Below are positions 1 to 8,578 of a stretch of 64,000 nt of DNA, piece after piece; position 1 is the first letter of the stretch, and each line of letters begins with the position of its first letter. Made by a program: the position numbers and the translations under genes. The notes under the pieces are model-generated. The model saw only the letters and a program-made list of their open reading frames with translations, searched no databases and had not been told where the DNA came from. Source of the DNA: Achromobacter ruhlandii (GTDB lineage Bacteria > Pseudomonadota > Gammaproteobacteria > Burkholderiales > Burkholderiaceae_B); assembly GCF_902859695.1 (NCBI RefSeq), contig NZ_CADIJL010000014.1:1-64000 (forward strand). The letters are read 5' to 3'.

Positions 1-2
1 TC

Positions 3-146
3 TTCCACCTGAACCGCTTCGAGAGCATCGAGCAACTACAGGCCGGCATCCGCCAATACATCCACTACTACAATCACCACCGCATCAAGCTCAAGCTAAA
101 AGGCCTGAGCCTGGTTCAGTACCGGACCCAGGCCTTCGGACCTTAG
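3..146 (+). pseudogene. IS3-family transposase OrfB, C-terminal end (partial at window edge)
   Basis: An open frame enters from the window edge and ends at TAG 144-146. Its last ~47 residues include YIHYYNHHRIKLKLKGLS followed by a V-Q-Y-R-T-Q block, the typical end of the integrase (DDE) domain of IS3-family OrfB transposases, where the final catalytic Glu lies just upstream. Only the C-terminus is visible, so whether the element is intact cannot be judged from this window. It marks a mobile-element junction immediately left of the LysR cluster. Confidence 0.8.
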
Positions 147-179
147 CTTTTTACCGTCCAACTTCTTGGGGTCAGTTCA
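147..179 (+). mobile_element. Probable right terminus of the IS3-family element
   Basis: The 33 bp after the transposase stop end in GGGGTCAGTTCA at about 168-179. IS3-family ends are typically TGA...TCA, so this matches an inverted-repeat end. The opposite end is outside the window, so the repeat cannot be paired and the exact boundary is inferred. Confidence 0.45.
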
Positions 180-239
180 TTGCGCAGCCCCTTTTTATTT
201 GCCGGCGCCTTTGCATGGGGCGCCTGCCCAGCCCGTTGC

Positions 240-1163
240 CTACCCCTGCACGTCACTCGCCCAAGGTTCCGCCGTCAACCGTTCCGCCAGATACTCGATC
301 AGCGCCTGCACCCGCGCCGGCCGCCGGCGCCCGGGCGGCGTGACGATGTGCAGCGCGATGGGGTCGACCCGCCAGTCGTCCATGGCGGTTTCCAGCGCGC
401 CCGATTGCAGGTCTTCCCAGGCCAGGAATTCCGGTTGCAGCGCCAGGCCCAGGCCGGCCTGCAGCGCGGGTGACAGCGCCTCGGCGTTGTTGACGTTCAG
501 CTGCACCGGCAGCGACTGCGAGAACTCGCCGTGCTTCTCGTGGCGGAAGCGCCAGCTCGAGCCGTTGCGCGCGTACATGTACTGCAGCGCGGTGTGCTGC
601 GCCAGGTCGCGCGGATGCTTGGGCTTGCCGGCGCGCTTGAAGTAGCCGGGCGCGCCCACCAGCAGGATGCGCACCGAGCACAGCCGCCGCGCCAGCAGCG
701 TCGAGTCCACCAGGTTGGAGATGCGCAGGGCCAGGTCGAAGCGCTCGGACACCAGGTCCGACTGCTTGTCGTTGAATTCGATCTCCAGGTCCACGTCGGG
801 ATGCGCCTGCATGAAGGGCGGCAGCATCGGCGCCAGGTGCGTGACGCCGAAGGACATGGGCGCGGCCAGGCGGATCTTGCCGCGCAGGCTGGTGGATTTC
901 TCGGTGACCTCGGCTTCGACCGCCTCGCCCTCTTCCAGGATGCGCGCGGCGCGCTCCAGCGCCGCATAGCCGGACTCCGTCAACGACATGCTGCGCGAGG
1001 TGCGGTGGAACAGCATGGTCTTCATCTTGGTTTCCAGACGGGTGATGGTCTTGGACACCGTGGCCTGGGACAGGGACAGTTCTGCCGCCGCCTTGGCGAA
1101 CGAGCCCGTGTCGGCGACCTTGGCGAAGATCGCCCAGCCTTCCAGATCCGGCAGTTTATTCAT
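240..1163 (-). CDS. LysR-family transcriptional regulator
   Basis: A 307-residue protein of standard LysR length. Residues ~5-65 form the winged helix-turn-helix (GSFAKAAAELSLSQATVSK is the recognition region) and residues ~90-300 the effector-binding domain beginning at GKIRLAAPMSFG. It is transcribed divergently from the isochorismatase-fold hydrolase gene at 1479 with a 315-bp gap, the usual arrangement in which a LysR protein controls the divergent operon and itself. The CrgA-like N-terminal style is common among betaproteobacterial regulators. The inducer cannot be read from sequence. Confidence 0.93.
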   Translation of the reverse strand: MNKLPDLEGWAIFAKVADTGSFAKAAAELSLSQATVSKTITRLETKMKTMLFHRTSRSMSLTESGYAALERAARILEEGEAVEAEVTEKSTSLRGKIRLAAPMSFGVTHLAPMLPPFMQAHPDVDLEIEFNDKQSDLVSERFDLALRISNLVDSTLLARRLCSVRILLVGAPGYFKRAGKPKHPRDLAQHTALQYMYARNGSSWRFRHEKHGEFSQSLPVQLNVNNAEALSPALQAGLGLALQPEFLAWEDLQSGALETAMDDWRVDPIALHIVTPPGRRRPARVQALIEYLAERLTAEPWASDVQG

Positions 1164-1478
1164 GATGATTCTCGCAAAGAAAGTGGCGTCGATGATAGCG
1201 GCTGGCTATGTGACGAACAAGAACGCCCGGGGAAGGCCGGGCGGGAAACACCCGGGTCATGGGGATCATGCAAAAAATGGAAAGGATGCAATTCCCGGTT
1301 GCGGATTCTCAGGTGGAGGGCGGATCCCTAATATGCCCATACCGACAGACGACGTGAACGAAACCCCTCAAGCGGCATTCGGACACGGCGGCAGCGGGGC
1401 AGGCCGGAACGGTTTGCGCAGTGCCCGAATTCACCTAGCCGCATTTCCTTGAACGATTCCTTGAAAGAGAGAGCCACC
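1164..1478. promoter_or_regulatory. Divergent intergenic region between LysR gene and hydrolase operon
   Basis: This 315-bp stretch lies between two divergent start codons and must hold both promoters and the LysR binding site. I see no convincing open frame and no unambiguous -35/-10 pair. A purine-rich ribosome binding site (AAAGAGAGAG) sits just before the ATG at 1479. The role is assigned from gene arrangement only. Confidence 0.4.
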
Positions 1479-2165
1479 ATGTCCGCCAACAAGTACCTCG
1501 AAGTCCTGACCCCGCAAAACAGCCAGATCATCTTCATCGATCAGCAGCCGCAGATGGCTTTCGGCGTGCAGTCGATCGATCGCCAGACGCTCAAGAACAA
1601 CGTGGTGGGCCTGGCCAAGGCCGCGCGCACCTTCAACATCCCGACCACCATCACCACGGTGGAAACCGACGGCTTCTCGGGCAACACCTTTCCCGAACTG
1701 CTGGCCGTGTTCCCCGAGAACAAGATCCTGGAACGCACCTCGATGAATTCGTGGGACGACCAGAACGTGCGCGATGCGCTGGCCGCCAACGGCCGCAAGA
1801 AGATCGTGGTGGCGGGCCTGTGGACCGAAGTCTGCAACACCACCTTCGCGCTGTGCGCCATGCTGGAAGGCGACTACGAGATCTACATGGTGGCCGACGC
1901 CTCGGGCGGCACCTCGGCCGACGCGCACAAGTACGCGATGGACCGCATGATCCAGGCCGGCGTGGTGCCGGTGACCTGGCAGCAGGTGATGCTGGAGTGG
2001 CAGCGCGACTGGGCTCGCAAGGAGACCTATGACGCCGTGACCGGCATCGCCAAGGAACACTCGGGCGCCTACGGCATGGGCATCGACTACGCCGTCACCC
2101 ACGTCCACAAGCTGGCCGAGCGCGTGACGCACGGCGAACGCATCGGCCCCAACCCGGCCAAGTAA
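1479..2165 (+). CDS. Isochorismatase-fold hydrolase, YcaC-like
   Basis: A 228-residue cysteine hydrolase of the isochorismatase superfamily, closest in layout to E. coli YcaC. The nucleophile region is VVAGLWTEVCNTTFALCAM (Cys ~119) and the acidic partner is in IIFIDQQPQM (Asp ~21). The central Lys of the classical triad is not obvious, as in YcaC itself. The frame is open from a TTG at 1449, but the ATG at 1479 follows a purine-rich Shine-Dalgarno and begins MSANKYLEV, so I use it. First gene of a rightward cluster with an MFS exporter, pirin and amidohydrolase. The physiological substrate of YcaC-like proteins is unknown. Confidence 0.88.
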   Translation: MSANKYLEVLTPQNSQIIFIDQQPQMAFGVQSIDRQTLKNNVVGLAKAARTFNIPTTITTVETDGFSGNTFPELLAVFPENKILERTSMNSWDDQNVRDALAANGRKKIVVAGLWTEVCNTTFALCAMLEGDYEIYMVADASGGTSADAHKYAMDRMIQAGVVPVTWQQVMLEWQRDWARKETYDAVTGIAKEHSGAYGMGIDYAVTHVHKLAERVTHGERIGPNPAK

Positions 2166-2282
2166 GCCGCCTGCCGGGCCGGCGGTGGCGCCGCCACCCC
2201 CGGCCGGCGTGATTCCCTTTCGAACACGGCAGGCGGCATGATGAACGCCCCTGGCGACCCCCGAGCGATCCAGGAGCGTTCC

Positions 2283-3875
2283 ATGCCGAACACCCCCCCT
2301 CATTCCCCGGGCAGCGGCTTCGCGCCGCTGCGCCAACCCGTCTTCGCCGTGCTGTGGGCGGCCGCGGTGCTGGGCAACGTCGGCAGCTTCATGCGTGACG
2401 TCGCCAGCTCCTGGCTGGTGACCGACCTGTCGGCCAGCCCGGCGGCGGTGGCGCTGATCCAGACGGCGGCGACGCTGCCGATCTTCCTGCTGGCGATTCC
2501 GGCCGGCGTGCTGTCGGACATCCTGGACCGCCGGCGTTTCCTGATCTTCGTGCAGTTGCTGCTGGCATCGGTCAGCGGCACGTTGCTGCTGCTGTCGCAC
2601 TTTGGCGCGTTGACGGTGGACTACCTGATCGCCCTGACGTTCGTCGGCGGCATCGGCGCGGCGCTGATGGGGCCGACGTGGCAGTCGATCGTGCCGGAGC
2701 TGGTGCCGCGCGAGGACCTCAAGGGCGCCGTGGCGCTCAATTCCCTGGGCATCAACATCGCGCGCGCCATCGGTCCGGCGGCGGGCGGCCTGATCCTGGC
2801 CAGCTTCGGCGCGGCGGTGACCTACGGCATGGACGTATTGAGCTATGCGTTCGTGATTGCCGCCCTGGTGTGGTGGAAGCGCCCGGCCAAGGTCGACAGC
2901 GCCCTGTCGGAGAACTTCTTCGGCGCGTTCCGGGCCGGCCTGCGCTACACGCGGGCCAGCAAGGAACTGCATCGCGTGCTGCTGCGCGCCGCCGTGTTCT
3001 TCCTGTTCGCCAGCGCGGTCTGGGCCCTGCTGCCGCTGGTGGCGCGGCAGATGCTGGGCGGCTCCTCGGGCTTCTATGGCGTGCTGCTGGGCGCCGTGGG
3101 CGCGGGGGCCATCATCGGCGCGCTGGTCATGCCCAAGCTGGGCGCCAAGCTCAACGCCGACGGCCTGGTGCTGCTGGCCTCGGTCGTCAGCGCGGTGGTG
3201 ATGGGCGTGCTGGTGTTCGCGCCGCCCAAGTGGCTGGCGGTGCTGATGCTGGTGCTGCTGGGCATGGGCTGGATCACGGCGCTGACCACGTTCAATGGCG
3301 TGGCCCAGGCGATCCTGCCCAACTGGGTGCGGGGCCGCGGCCTGGCGGTGTACCTGATGGTGTTCAACGGCGCGATGGCGGCGGGCAGCCTGGGCTGGGG
3401 CCTGGTGGCGCGGGAGATCGGCGTGCCGTATGCGCTGGTGGTGAGCGCGGTCGGCTTGGTGGCCGTGGCGCTGCTGTTTCACCGGGCGCGGCTGCCGGTG
3501 GGCGAGGCCGACCTGCAGGCGTCGAACCACTGGCCCGAGCCGCTGGTGTCCGCGCCGGTGGCCAATGACCGCGGTCCGGTGCTGATCCAGGTCGAGTATC
3601 GCGTTCGGCAGGCGGATCGTCCCGCCTTCCTGGAAGCGATGCAGCGCCTGTCGCAGGAGCGACTGCGCGACGGCGCCTACGCCTGGGGCGTGGTCGAGCA
3701 CACGGGCGATCCGGAGCGCGTGATGGAGTGGTTCTTCGTGGAGTCGTGGGCCGAGCATCTGCGCCAGCACCATCGCGTCTCGCACGCCGATGCCGACCTG
3801 CAAGCCGAAGCGCTGCGCTTTCACATCGGTCCCGACAAACCCGAAGTGCATCACTTCCTGGCGTTGAAACGCTGA
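2283..3875 (+). CDS. MFS transporter with C-terminal ABM-like domain (transmembrane secretion effector family)
   Basis: A ~530-residue protein. Residues ~15-420 contain about a dozen hydrophobic segments of a major facilitator of the EntS/PF05977 type; residues ~430-530 form a soluble domain starting VLIQVEYRVRQADRPAF, with the ferredoxin-like antibiotic-biosynthesis-monooxygenase look normal for this family. It is inferred to export a small molecule across the inner membrane. The ATG at 2283 has AGGAG seven bases upstream and is preferred over in-frame ATGs at 2238 and 2241. It follows the hydrolase by 117 bp and precedes a pirin gene. Confidence 0.88.
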   Translation: MPNTPPHSPGSGFAPLRQPVFAVLWAAAVLGNVGSFMRDVASSWLVTDLSASPAAVALIQTAATLPIFLLAIPAGVLSDILDRRRFLIFVQLLLASVSGTLLLLSHFGALTVDYLIALTFVGGIGAALMGPTWQSIVPELVPREDLKGAVALNSLGINIARAIGPAAGGLILASFGAAVTYGMDVLSYAFVIAALVWWKRPAKVDSALSENFFGAFRAGLRYTRASKELHRVLLRAAVFFLFASAVWALLPLVARQMLGGSSGFYGVLLGAVGAGAIIGALVMPKLGAKLNADGLVLLASVVSAVVMGVLVFAPPKWLAVLMLVLLGMGWITALTTFNGVAQAILPNWVRGRGLAVYLMVFNGAMAAGSLGWGLVAREIGVPYALVVSAVGLVAVALLFHRARLPVGEADLQASNHWPEPLVSAPVANDRGPVLIQVEYRVRQADRPAFLEAMQRLSQERLRDGAYAWGVVEHTGDPERVMEWFFVESWAEHLRQHHRVSHADADLQAEALRFHIGPDKPEVHHFLALKR

Positions 3876-3917
3876 CCGCAACGCGCGGCACCCATTCCCC
3901 CGACCTGGAGTCTCGTC

Positions 3918-4622
3918 ATGATCGAGCGCCGTCCCCTTACTACCCTGGGCCATGCCCGCCGTGGCTGGCTCGACGTGAAGCACCATTTCTCCTTTGCCAA
4001 CTACCAGGATCCCGCGCGCATGCGCTGGGGGGCGCTACGCGCCTGGAACGACGAGACCATCGCGCCAGGCGCGGGCTTTGAACCGCTGCTGCACACGGAT
4101 GTGGAAATCATTACCTGCGTGCGCGAAGGCGCGCTGACGCACGAGGATGACCTGGGCAACCGCGGCCGCACGCGTGCCGGCGACGTGCAGGTCATGAGCG
4201 CCGGCAGCGGCGTGACGCACGCCGAATTCAATATGGAAGGCGGCCCCGCGCGCGTGTTCCAGATCTGGCTGGAGCCGGACCGCCGCGGCGTGCCGCCCAG
4301 CTGGGGCCGCAAGTCGTTCGCCCGCGAGGCCTGCCACGGCCGCTTCGTCACGCTGGCCAGCGGCATCGAGGGTGACGACGACGCCCTGCCGATCCGCAGC
4401 GACGCGCGGCTGCTGGCCGTGGCGCTCAAGGCCGGTGAAGCCGCCACGTATCGCTTTGCGCACGGACGGCGCCGTGGCTACCTGGTGTCTTCCAAGGGAC
4501 GGCTGACCATCAACGATGTCGAGATCGGCAGCGGCGACGGCGCCGCGATCCTGGACGAGACCGACGTGCGCATCACCGCGCTGGACGATGCCGAGCTGCT
4601 GTTGGCCGATACCCATGCATGA
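3918..4622 (+). CDS. Pirin family protein (bicupin)
   Basis: A 234-residue protein of the YhhW/YhaK pirin group. The N-terminal cupin carries the metal-site pattern: His in LLHTDVEIITCV, His in ALTHEDDLGN, then GSGVTHAEFN with His and Glu. Some pirins are quercetin dioxygenases; others modulate enzymes or sense oxidation. It lies 42 bp after the MFS gene and 24 bp before the XapX gene, so co-transcription is likely. No deletion or frameshift is visible. Confidence 0.92.
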   Translation: MIERRPLTTLGHARRGWLDVKHHFSFANYQDPARMRWGALRAWNDETIAPGAGFEPLLHTDVEIITCVREGALTHEDDLGNRGRTRAGDVQVMSAGSGVTHAEFNMEGGPARVFQIWLEPDRRGVPPSWGRKSFAREACHGRFVTLASGIEGDDDALPIRSDARLLAVALKAGEAATYRFAHGRRRGYLVSSKGRLTINDVEIGSGDGAAILDETDVRITALDDAELLLADTHA

Positions 4623-4646
4623 CCCATCACACACACGAGGACGCAC

Positions 4647-4907
4647 ATGAAGATCTATCTACTTTCCCTGGGCGCCGGCCTGCTGGTCGGCGTGGTGTAC
4701 AGCCTGCTGCAGGTGCGTTCGCCCGCGCCGCCGCTGGTGGCGCTGATCGGCCTGCTCGGCATCCTGGTCGGCGAGCAGATCGTGCCGGTGGGCAAGCAAC
4801 TGCTCAACGGCACGGCGTTCGTTGCCGCCTGCGACAAGGAGAAGGCGGTCAGCCACGTATTCGGGCAACTGCCCGGCCGACAGGTGAAAGACAAGGATCA
4901 CAGCTGA
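4647..4907 (+). CDS. XapX domain small membrane protein
   Basis: An 86-residue protein with two hydrophobic helices (MKIYLLSLGAGLLVGVVYSL and a second around PPLVALIGLLGILVGEQIVP) and a short polar tail, the whole-length pattern of XapX (DUF1427) proteins. These are small inner-membrane proteins of unknown function frequently found beside amidohydrolase and pirin genes, as here. Start follows an ACGAGGACG ribosome binding site. Confidence 0.85.
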   Translation: MKIYLLSLGAGLLVGVVYSLLQVRSPAPPLVALIGLLGILVGEQIVPVGKQLLNGTAFVAACDKEKAVSHVFGQLPGRQVKDKDHS

Positions 4908-4937
4908 TTCCCTTCCCGCACCAGAGGAGATAATCGT

Positions 4938-6932
4938 ATGCCGACCCGCCGCGACCTTATCGGTGTTGCTTCCACGCTTGCTCTGAACAGCCTGTTGGGC
5001 GGATGTGCCACTGCCCGTTCCAAAGGAGAACCCCCCATGTCAAATGCCTCGAACGCCACTCCCGATGTCATCTTCCACAACGGCCGCATCACCACGCTGG
5101 ACCGCGCCAAGCCGCTGGCCAGCGCCGTGGCCATCAAGGACGGCCGCTTCGTCGCCGTCGGCACCGACGCCGAGGTCATGGCACTGGCCGGGCCCGGCAC
5201 CCGGCGCGTCGACCTCAAGCAGCGCAGCGCCCTGCCCGGCCTGTTCGACAACCACACCCATGTGGTGCGCGGCGGCCTGAACTACAACATGGAACTGCGC
5301 TGGGACGGCGTGCGCTCGCTGGCCGACGCCATGGCGATGCTCAAGCGCCAGGTCGCCATCACGCCGGCGCCGCAATGGGTGCGGGTGGTGGGCGGTTTCA
5401 CCGAGCACCAGTTCGCCGAGAAGCGCCTGCCCACGATCGAAGAAATCAACGCCATCGCGCCCGACACGCCGGTGTTCCTGCTGCACCTGTATGACCGCGC
5501 CCTGCTCAACGGCGCCGCGCTGCGCGCGGTGGGCTACACCAAGACCACGCCCAATCCGCCGGGCGGCGAGATCATCCGCGACGCGCAGGGCAACCCCACC
5601 GGGCTGCTGCTGGCCAAGCCGAATGCGACCATCCTGTACGCCACGCTGGCCAAGGGCCCCAAGCTGCCGTTCGACTACCAGGTCAATTCCACGCGCCATT
5701 TCATGCGCGAGCTGAACCGCCTGGGCGTGACCGGCGTGATCGACGCGGGCGGCGGCTTCCAGAACTATCCCGACGACTACGCCGTGATCCAGAAGCTGGC
5801 CGACGAAGGGCAGATGACGGTGCGGCTGGCCTACAACCTGTTCACGCAGAAACCCAAGCAGGAGAAGGAAGACTTTCTCAAGTGGACCTCGAGCGTGAAG
5901 TACAAGCAGGGCACCGACTACTTCCGCCACAACGGCGCCGGCGAAATGCTGGTGTTCTCGGCCGCCGACTTCGAGGACTTCCGCATCGAGCGCCCGGACA
6001 TGCCGCCGGAGATGGAAGGCGAGCTGGAGGAAGTGGTGCGCGTGCTGGTGCAGAACAAGTGGCCGTGGCGGCTGCATGCCACCTATGACGAGACCATTTC
6101 GCGCGCGCTGGACGTGTTCGAGAAGGTCAACCAGGACACGCCGCTGACCGGGCTGAACTGGTTCTTCGACCATGCCGAGACCATTTCCGACAAGTCGATC
6201 GACCGCATCGCCGCGCTGGGCGGCGGCATTGCCGTGCAGCACCGCATGGCCTACCAGGGCGAGTACTTCATCGAGCGCTACGGCGCGGCCGCGGCCGAGG
6301 CCACCCCGCCCATCGCCAAGATGCTGGATCGCGGCGTGAAGGTCTCGGCCGGCACCGACGCCACCCGGGTCGCGTCCTACAACCCTTGGGTGTCGCTGTC
6401 GTGGATGGTGACCGGCAAGACCGTGGGCGGCACGCGCCTCTATCCGGCGCGCAACTGCCTGGACCGCGAGACCGCGCTGCGCATGTGGACCGAGAACGTG
6501 GCCTGGTTCGCCAACGAGGAAGGCAAGCGCGGCCGCATTCAGCCGGGCCAGCTGGCCGACTTCATCGTGCCGAGCAAGGATTACTTCCGCTGCAGCGAGG
6601 ACGAGATCTCGTTCCTGACCTCGGACCTGACGGTGGTCGGCGGCCGCGTGGTCTACGGCGCGGGCGAATTCGGGTCCGAGGACGACAACGCGCTGCCGCC
6701 GGCCATGCCGGACTGGTCGCCCACGCGCCTGTTCGGCGGCTATGCCGCCTGGGGCGACCCCGACGGCGCCGGCCGCAATTCGCTGGGCTACCGCAACATG
6801 GCGGCCTGCGCGTGCGCCAGCAGCTGCGGGCTGCATGGGCATGACCATGCCAAGGCCTGGGCCTCGAACGCGCCCAGTTCCGACCTCCAGGGCTTCTTCG
6901 GCGCGCTGGGTTGTTCCTGCTGGGCAGTCTGA
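4938..6932 (+). CDS. YtcJ-like metal-dependent amidohydrolase with possible Tat/lipoprotein leader
   Basis: A 664-residue amidohydrolase. The first metal-binding motif is DNHTHVVRGG, with later His and Asp ligands in FFDHAETIS, QHRMAYQ and SAGTDATRV, the order of the YtcJ/amidohydrolase-3 family, which hydrolyses amides, esters or cyclic C-N bonds. From the ATG at 4938 it begins MPTRRDLIGV and has LLGGC, a twin-arginine leader with a lipobox-like Cys. A second ATG at 5037 has a stronger AAAGGAG site and would give a leaderless cytosolic enzyme. The C-terminus is unusually rich in Cys and His (ACACASSCGLHGHDH). Specific substrate unknown. Confidence 0.88.
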   Translation: MPTRRDLIGVASTLALNSLLGGCATARSKGEPPMSNASNATPDVIFHNGRITTLDRAKPLASAVAIKDGRFVAVGTDAEVMALAGPGTRRVDLKQRSALPGLFDNHTHVVRGGLNYNMELRWDGVRSLADAMAMLKRQVAITPAPQWVRVVGGFTEHQFAEKRLPTIEEINAIAPDTPVFLLHLYDRALLNGAALRAVGYTKTTPNPPGGEIIRDAQGNPTGLLLAKPNATILYATLAKGPKLPFDYQVNSTRHFMRELNRLGVTGVIDAGGGFQNYPDDYAVIQKLADEGQMTVRLAYNLFTQKPKQEKEDFLKWTSSVKYKQGTDYFRHNGAGEMLVFSAADFEDFRIERPDMPPEMEGELEEVVRVLVQNKWPWRLHATYDETISRALDVFEKVNQDTPLTGLNWFFDHAETISDKSIDRIAALGGGIAVQHRMAYQGEYFIERYGAAAAEATPPIAKMLDRGVKVSAGTDATRVASYNPWVSLSWMVTGKTVGGTRLYPARNCLDRETALRMWTENVAWFANEEGKRGRIQPGQLADFIVPSKDYFRCSEDEISFLTSDLTVVGGRVVYGAGEFGSEDDNALPPAMPDWSPTRLFGGYAAWGDPDGAGRNSLGYRNMAACACASSCGLHGHDHAKAWASNAPSSDLQGFFGALGCSCWAV

Positions 6933-6943
6933 GGAGGCCGGCC

Positions 6944-7399
6944 ATGAACGCGACCTTTCAATGGGAGCGGCGGCTGGCCAGCCTGGCCCGGCCGCTGTTC
7001 GGCTCCTCCGCCGTGCGGTTCCTGGCCTACCTGGGCCTGTGCGCCGCGTACCTGCAGGGCGGGCTGGTCAAGCTGACCGACTTTCCCGGCGCGCTGGCGG
7101 AGATGGCGCATTTCGGGCTGGCGCCCGGACCGTTGTTCGCGGTGCTGGTGATCGCGCTGGAACTGGCGGCCTCCGCCATGATCCTGAGCGGCCGCCTGCG
7201 CTGGCTGGGGGCGCTGGCGCTGGCTGTCTTCACGCTGGCGGCCACGGGCATTGCGCTGCGCTACTGGGAGATGCCGGTCGGCCAGGAACGCTTCATGGCC
7301 GCCAATGCGTTCTATGAGCACCTGGGGCTGGCGGGGGGATTGTTGCTGGTGGCGTGGCTGGATCTGCGCGAGCCGCGCCCGGACGGCGCGACCGCCTGA
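6944..7399 (+). CDS. DoxX family membrane protein
   Basis: A 151-residue integral membrane protein with four hydrophobic segments and the DoxX-type opening of an amphipathic helix followed by YLQGGLVKLTDF. The ATG at 6944 has GAGGAGG six bases upstream, overlapping the stop codon of the amidohydrolase, so translation is probably coupled. DoxX proteins are associated with quinone/thiol redox chemistry in membranes. Last gene of the LysR-controlled cluster; a hairpin follows. Confidence 0.85.
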   Translation: MNATFQWERRLASLARPLFGSSAVRFLAYLGLCAAYLQGGLVKLTDFPGALAEMAHFGLAPGPLFAVLVIALELAASAMILSGRLRWLGALALAVFTLAATGIALRYWEMPVGQERFMAANAFYEHLGLAGGLLLVAWLDLREPRPDGATA

Positions 7400-7422
7400 C
7401 GGCGGGACGCCGCGGGCAAAAA

Positions 7423-7444
7423 AAGGCCCCGATTCCGGGGCCTT
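7423..7444 (-). terminator. Rho-independent terminator between convergent doxX-like and LysR genes
   Basis: Perfect 8-bp stem AAGGCCCC / GGGGCCTT with a 6-base loop. Reading leftward it is followed by a run of seven T (7417-7422 and the stem end), so it is a canonical terminator for the leftward LysR gene. Rightward the tail is only GTCGTTT, so it may act weakly on the doxX-like transcript as well. Confidence 0.8.
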
Positions 7445-7474
7445 GTCGTTTCCAGGCGAGGGGGGCCGCTGCCC

Positions 7475-8407
7475 TCACCGCCCCGGCCGCGCCTTCAGGT
7501 CCGCCATTTCCTCCTGCATCAGCTGGTGCGCATAGCGCGAGAACACGCTCACCAGCCGGGTACGGGTATGGTACGGCGGGTACAGCAGCGCCACCGTGAC
7601 CGGCACCGCCGGGCTGAAGGGGCGGACCTCGACGCCGTTGGCTTCGTATTCCTCGCGCGCCGCCAGCGGGTTGATCAGCGCCACGCCCAGGCCGGCGCCG
7701 ACCAGCGCACAGACCGACGAGCCCAGCCCGGCTTCGGCCACCGTCTGGCGCTCGACCTTGGCGGCCTTGAAGACCGCGTCGATCTTCTCCCGCAGCGGCG
7801 TGGCGCTGGGGAAGGCGATGAAGGGTTCGCCGGCGAAGTCGGCGGGCTTGAGCTTTTTCAGCTTGGTCAGCCGGTGGCCCTTGGGCAGCACCGCCACGCA
7901 GTTCATGGTCAGCACCGGTTCAACCTGGATGCCGGGGCTGTCGCCCGACAGCATGGCCAGGCCGGTGTCGCAGAAGCCCGAGCTGATCCAGTTGTGCACG
8001 GCGCTGGCGTTGCCGGAGTGGATCGAGACCATGACGTCCGGGTATTCGGTCTTGAAGGCGGCCACGATGCGCGCCAGCAGGCCGCCGGCCAGGCGCGGCA
8101 TGGCGGCCACGCTCAGGCGGCTGGCGCTGAACGAGCGGATGCTGGCCGCCGCCGATTCCAGGCCGGCCAGGCCAATGAAGGTCTTTTCCACCTCTTGAAA
8201 GAAGCGCGAGCCGTCCTGGGTGGGGGTCAGGCGGCTGCCATTGCGGTCGAACAGGGGAAACTGGGTGATTGCTTCCAATTGCGCGATTAAGCGGCTAACG
8301 TGCGGCTGCGAGGTGTGCACTCGTCGCGCCGCCGCCGTCATGGATCCGGTCATCATGACAGCACGGAAAGCCTCGATGTGTCGCAAGCCCATTCGTGTAA
8401 TGGCCAT
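7475..8407 (-). CDS. LysR-family transcriptional regulator of the glt operon region
   Basis: A 310-residue LysR protein with the HTH in residues ~8-65 (TGSMTAAARRVHTSQPHVSRL) and an effector domain to the end. The HTH resembles the OccR/NocR-type subgroup that includes opine and amino-acid regulators. It diverges from gltI with 171 bp between starts, so it probably controls glutamate/aspartate uptake in response to an amino-acid-like signal. Its own transcript ends at the strong terminator at 7423-7444. Confidence 0.92.
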   Translation of the reverse strand: MAITRMGLRHIEAFRAVMMTGSMTAAARRVHTSQPHVSRLIAQLEAITQFPLFDRNGSRLTPTQDGSRFFQEVEKTFIGLAGLESAAASIRSFSASRLSVAAMPRLAGGLLARIVAAFKTEYPDVMVSIHSGNASAVHNWISSGFCDTGLAMLSGDSPGIQVEPVLTMNCVAVLPKGHRLTKLKKLKPADFAGEPFIAFPSATPLREKIDAVFKAAKVERQTVAEAGLGSSVCALVGAGLGVALINPLAAREEYEANGVEVRPFSPAVPVTVALLYPPYHTRTRLVSVFSRYAHQLMQEEMADLKARPGR

Positions 8408-8452
8408 ATCAAATCCGTATAGAGGAATACCCGATTGGAACTGGATAAAACC

Positions 8453-8467
8453 ATAACGCTAGTTGAT
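8453..8467. promoter_or_regulatory. Candidate LysR operator (T-N11-A dyad)
   Basis: ATAACGCTAGTTGAT is an imperfect dyad containing the T-N11-A spacing typical of LysR-type binding sites. It lies between the divergent LysR and gltI starts, about 110 bp upstream of gltI. Assigned by pattern and position only. Confidence 0.3.
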
Positions 8468-8578
8468 ACTTTTTGCCAGCCGCGGGGCTCATCGCGGGAC
8501 GCGGCGGTTCGCATGCAATCCGGCACCGCTGTTCGTGAACATAAACACGCGCCGCACGACCGGCGCCAAGGGAATACG

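Noticed and set aside
1431-3986. 851-codon minus-strand open frame
   Set aside because: Antisense to the clearly coding hydrolase and MFS genes; low-complexity His/Gln/Arg-rich translation typical of GC-rich shadow frames.
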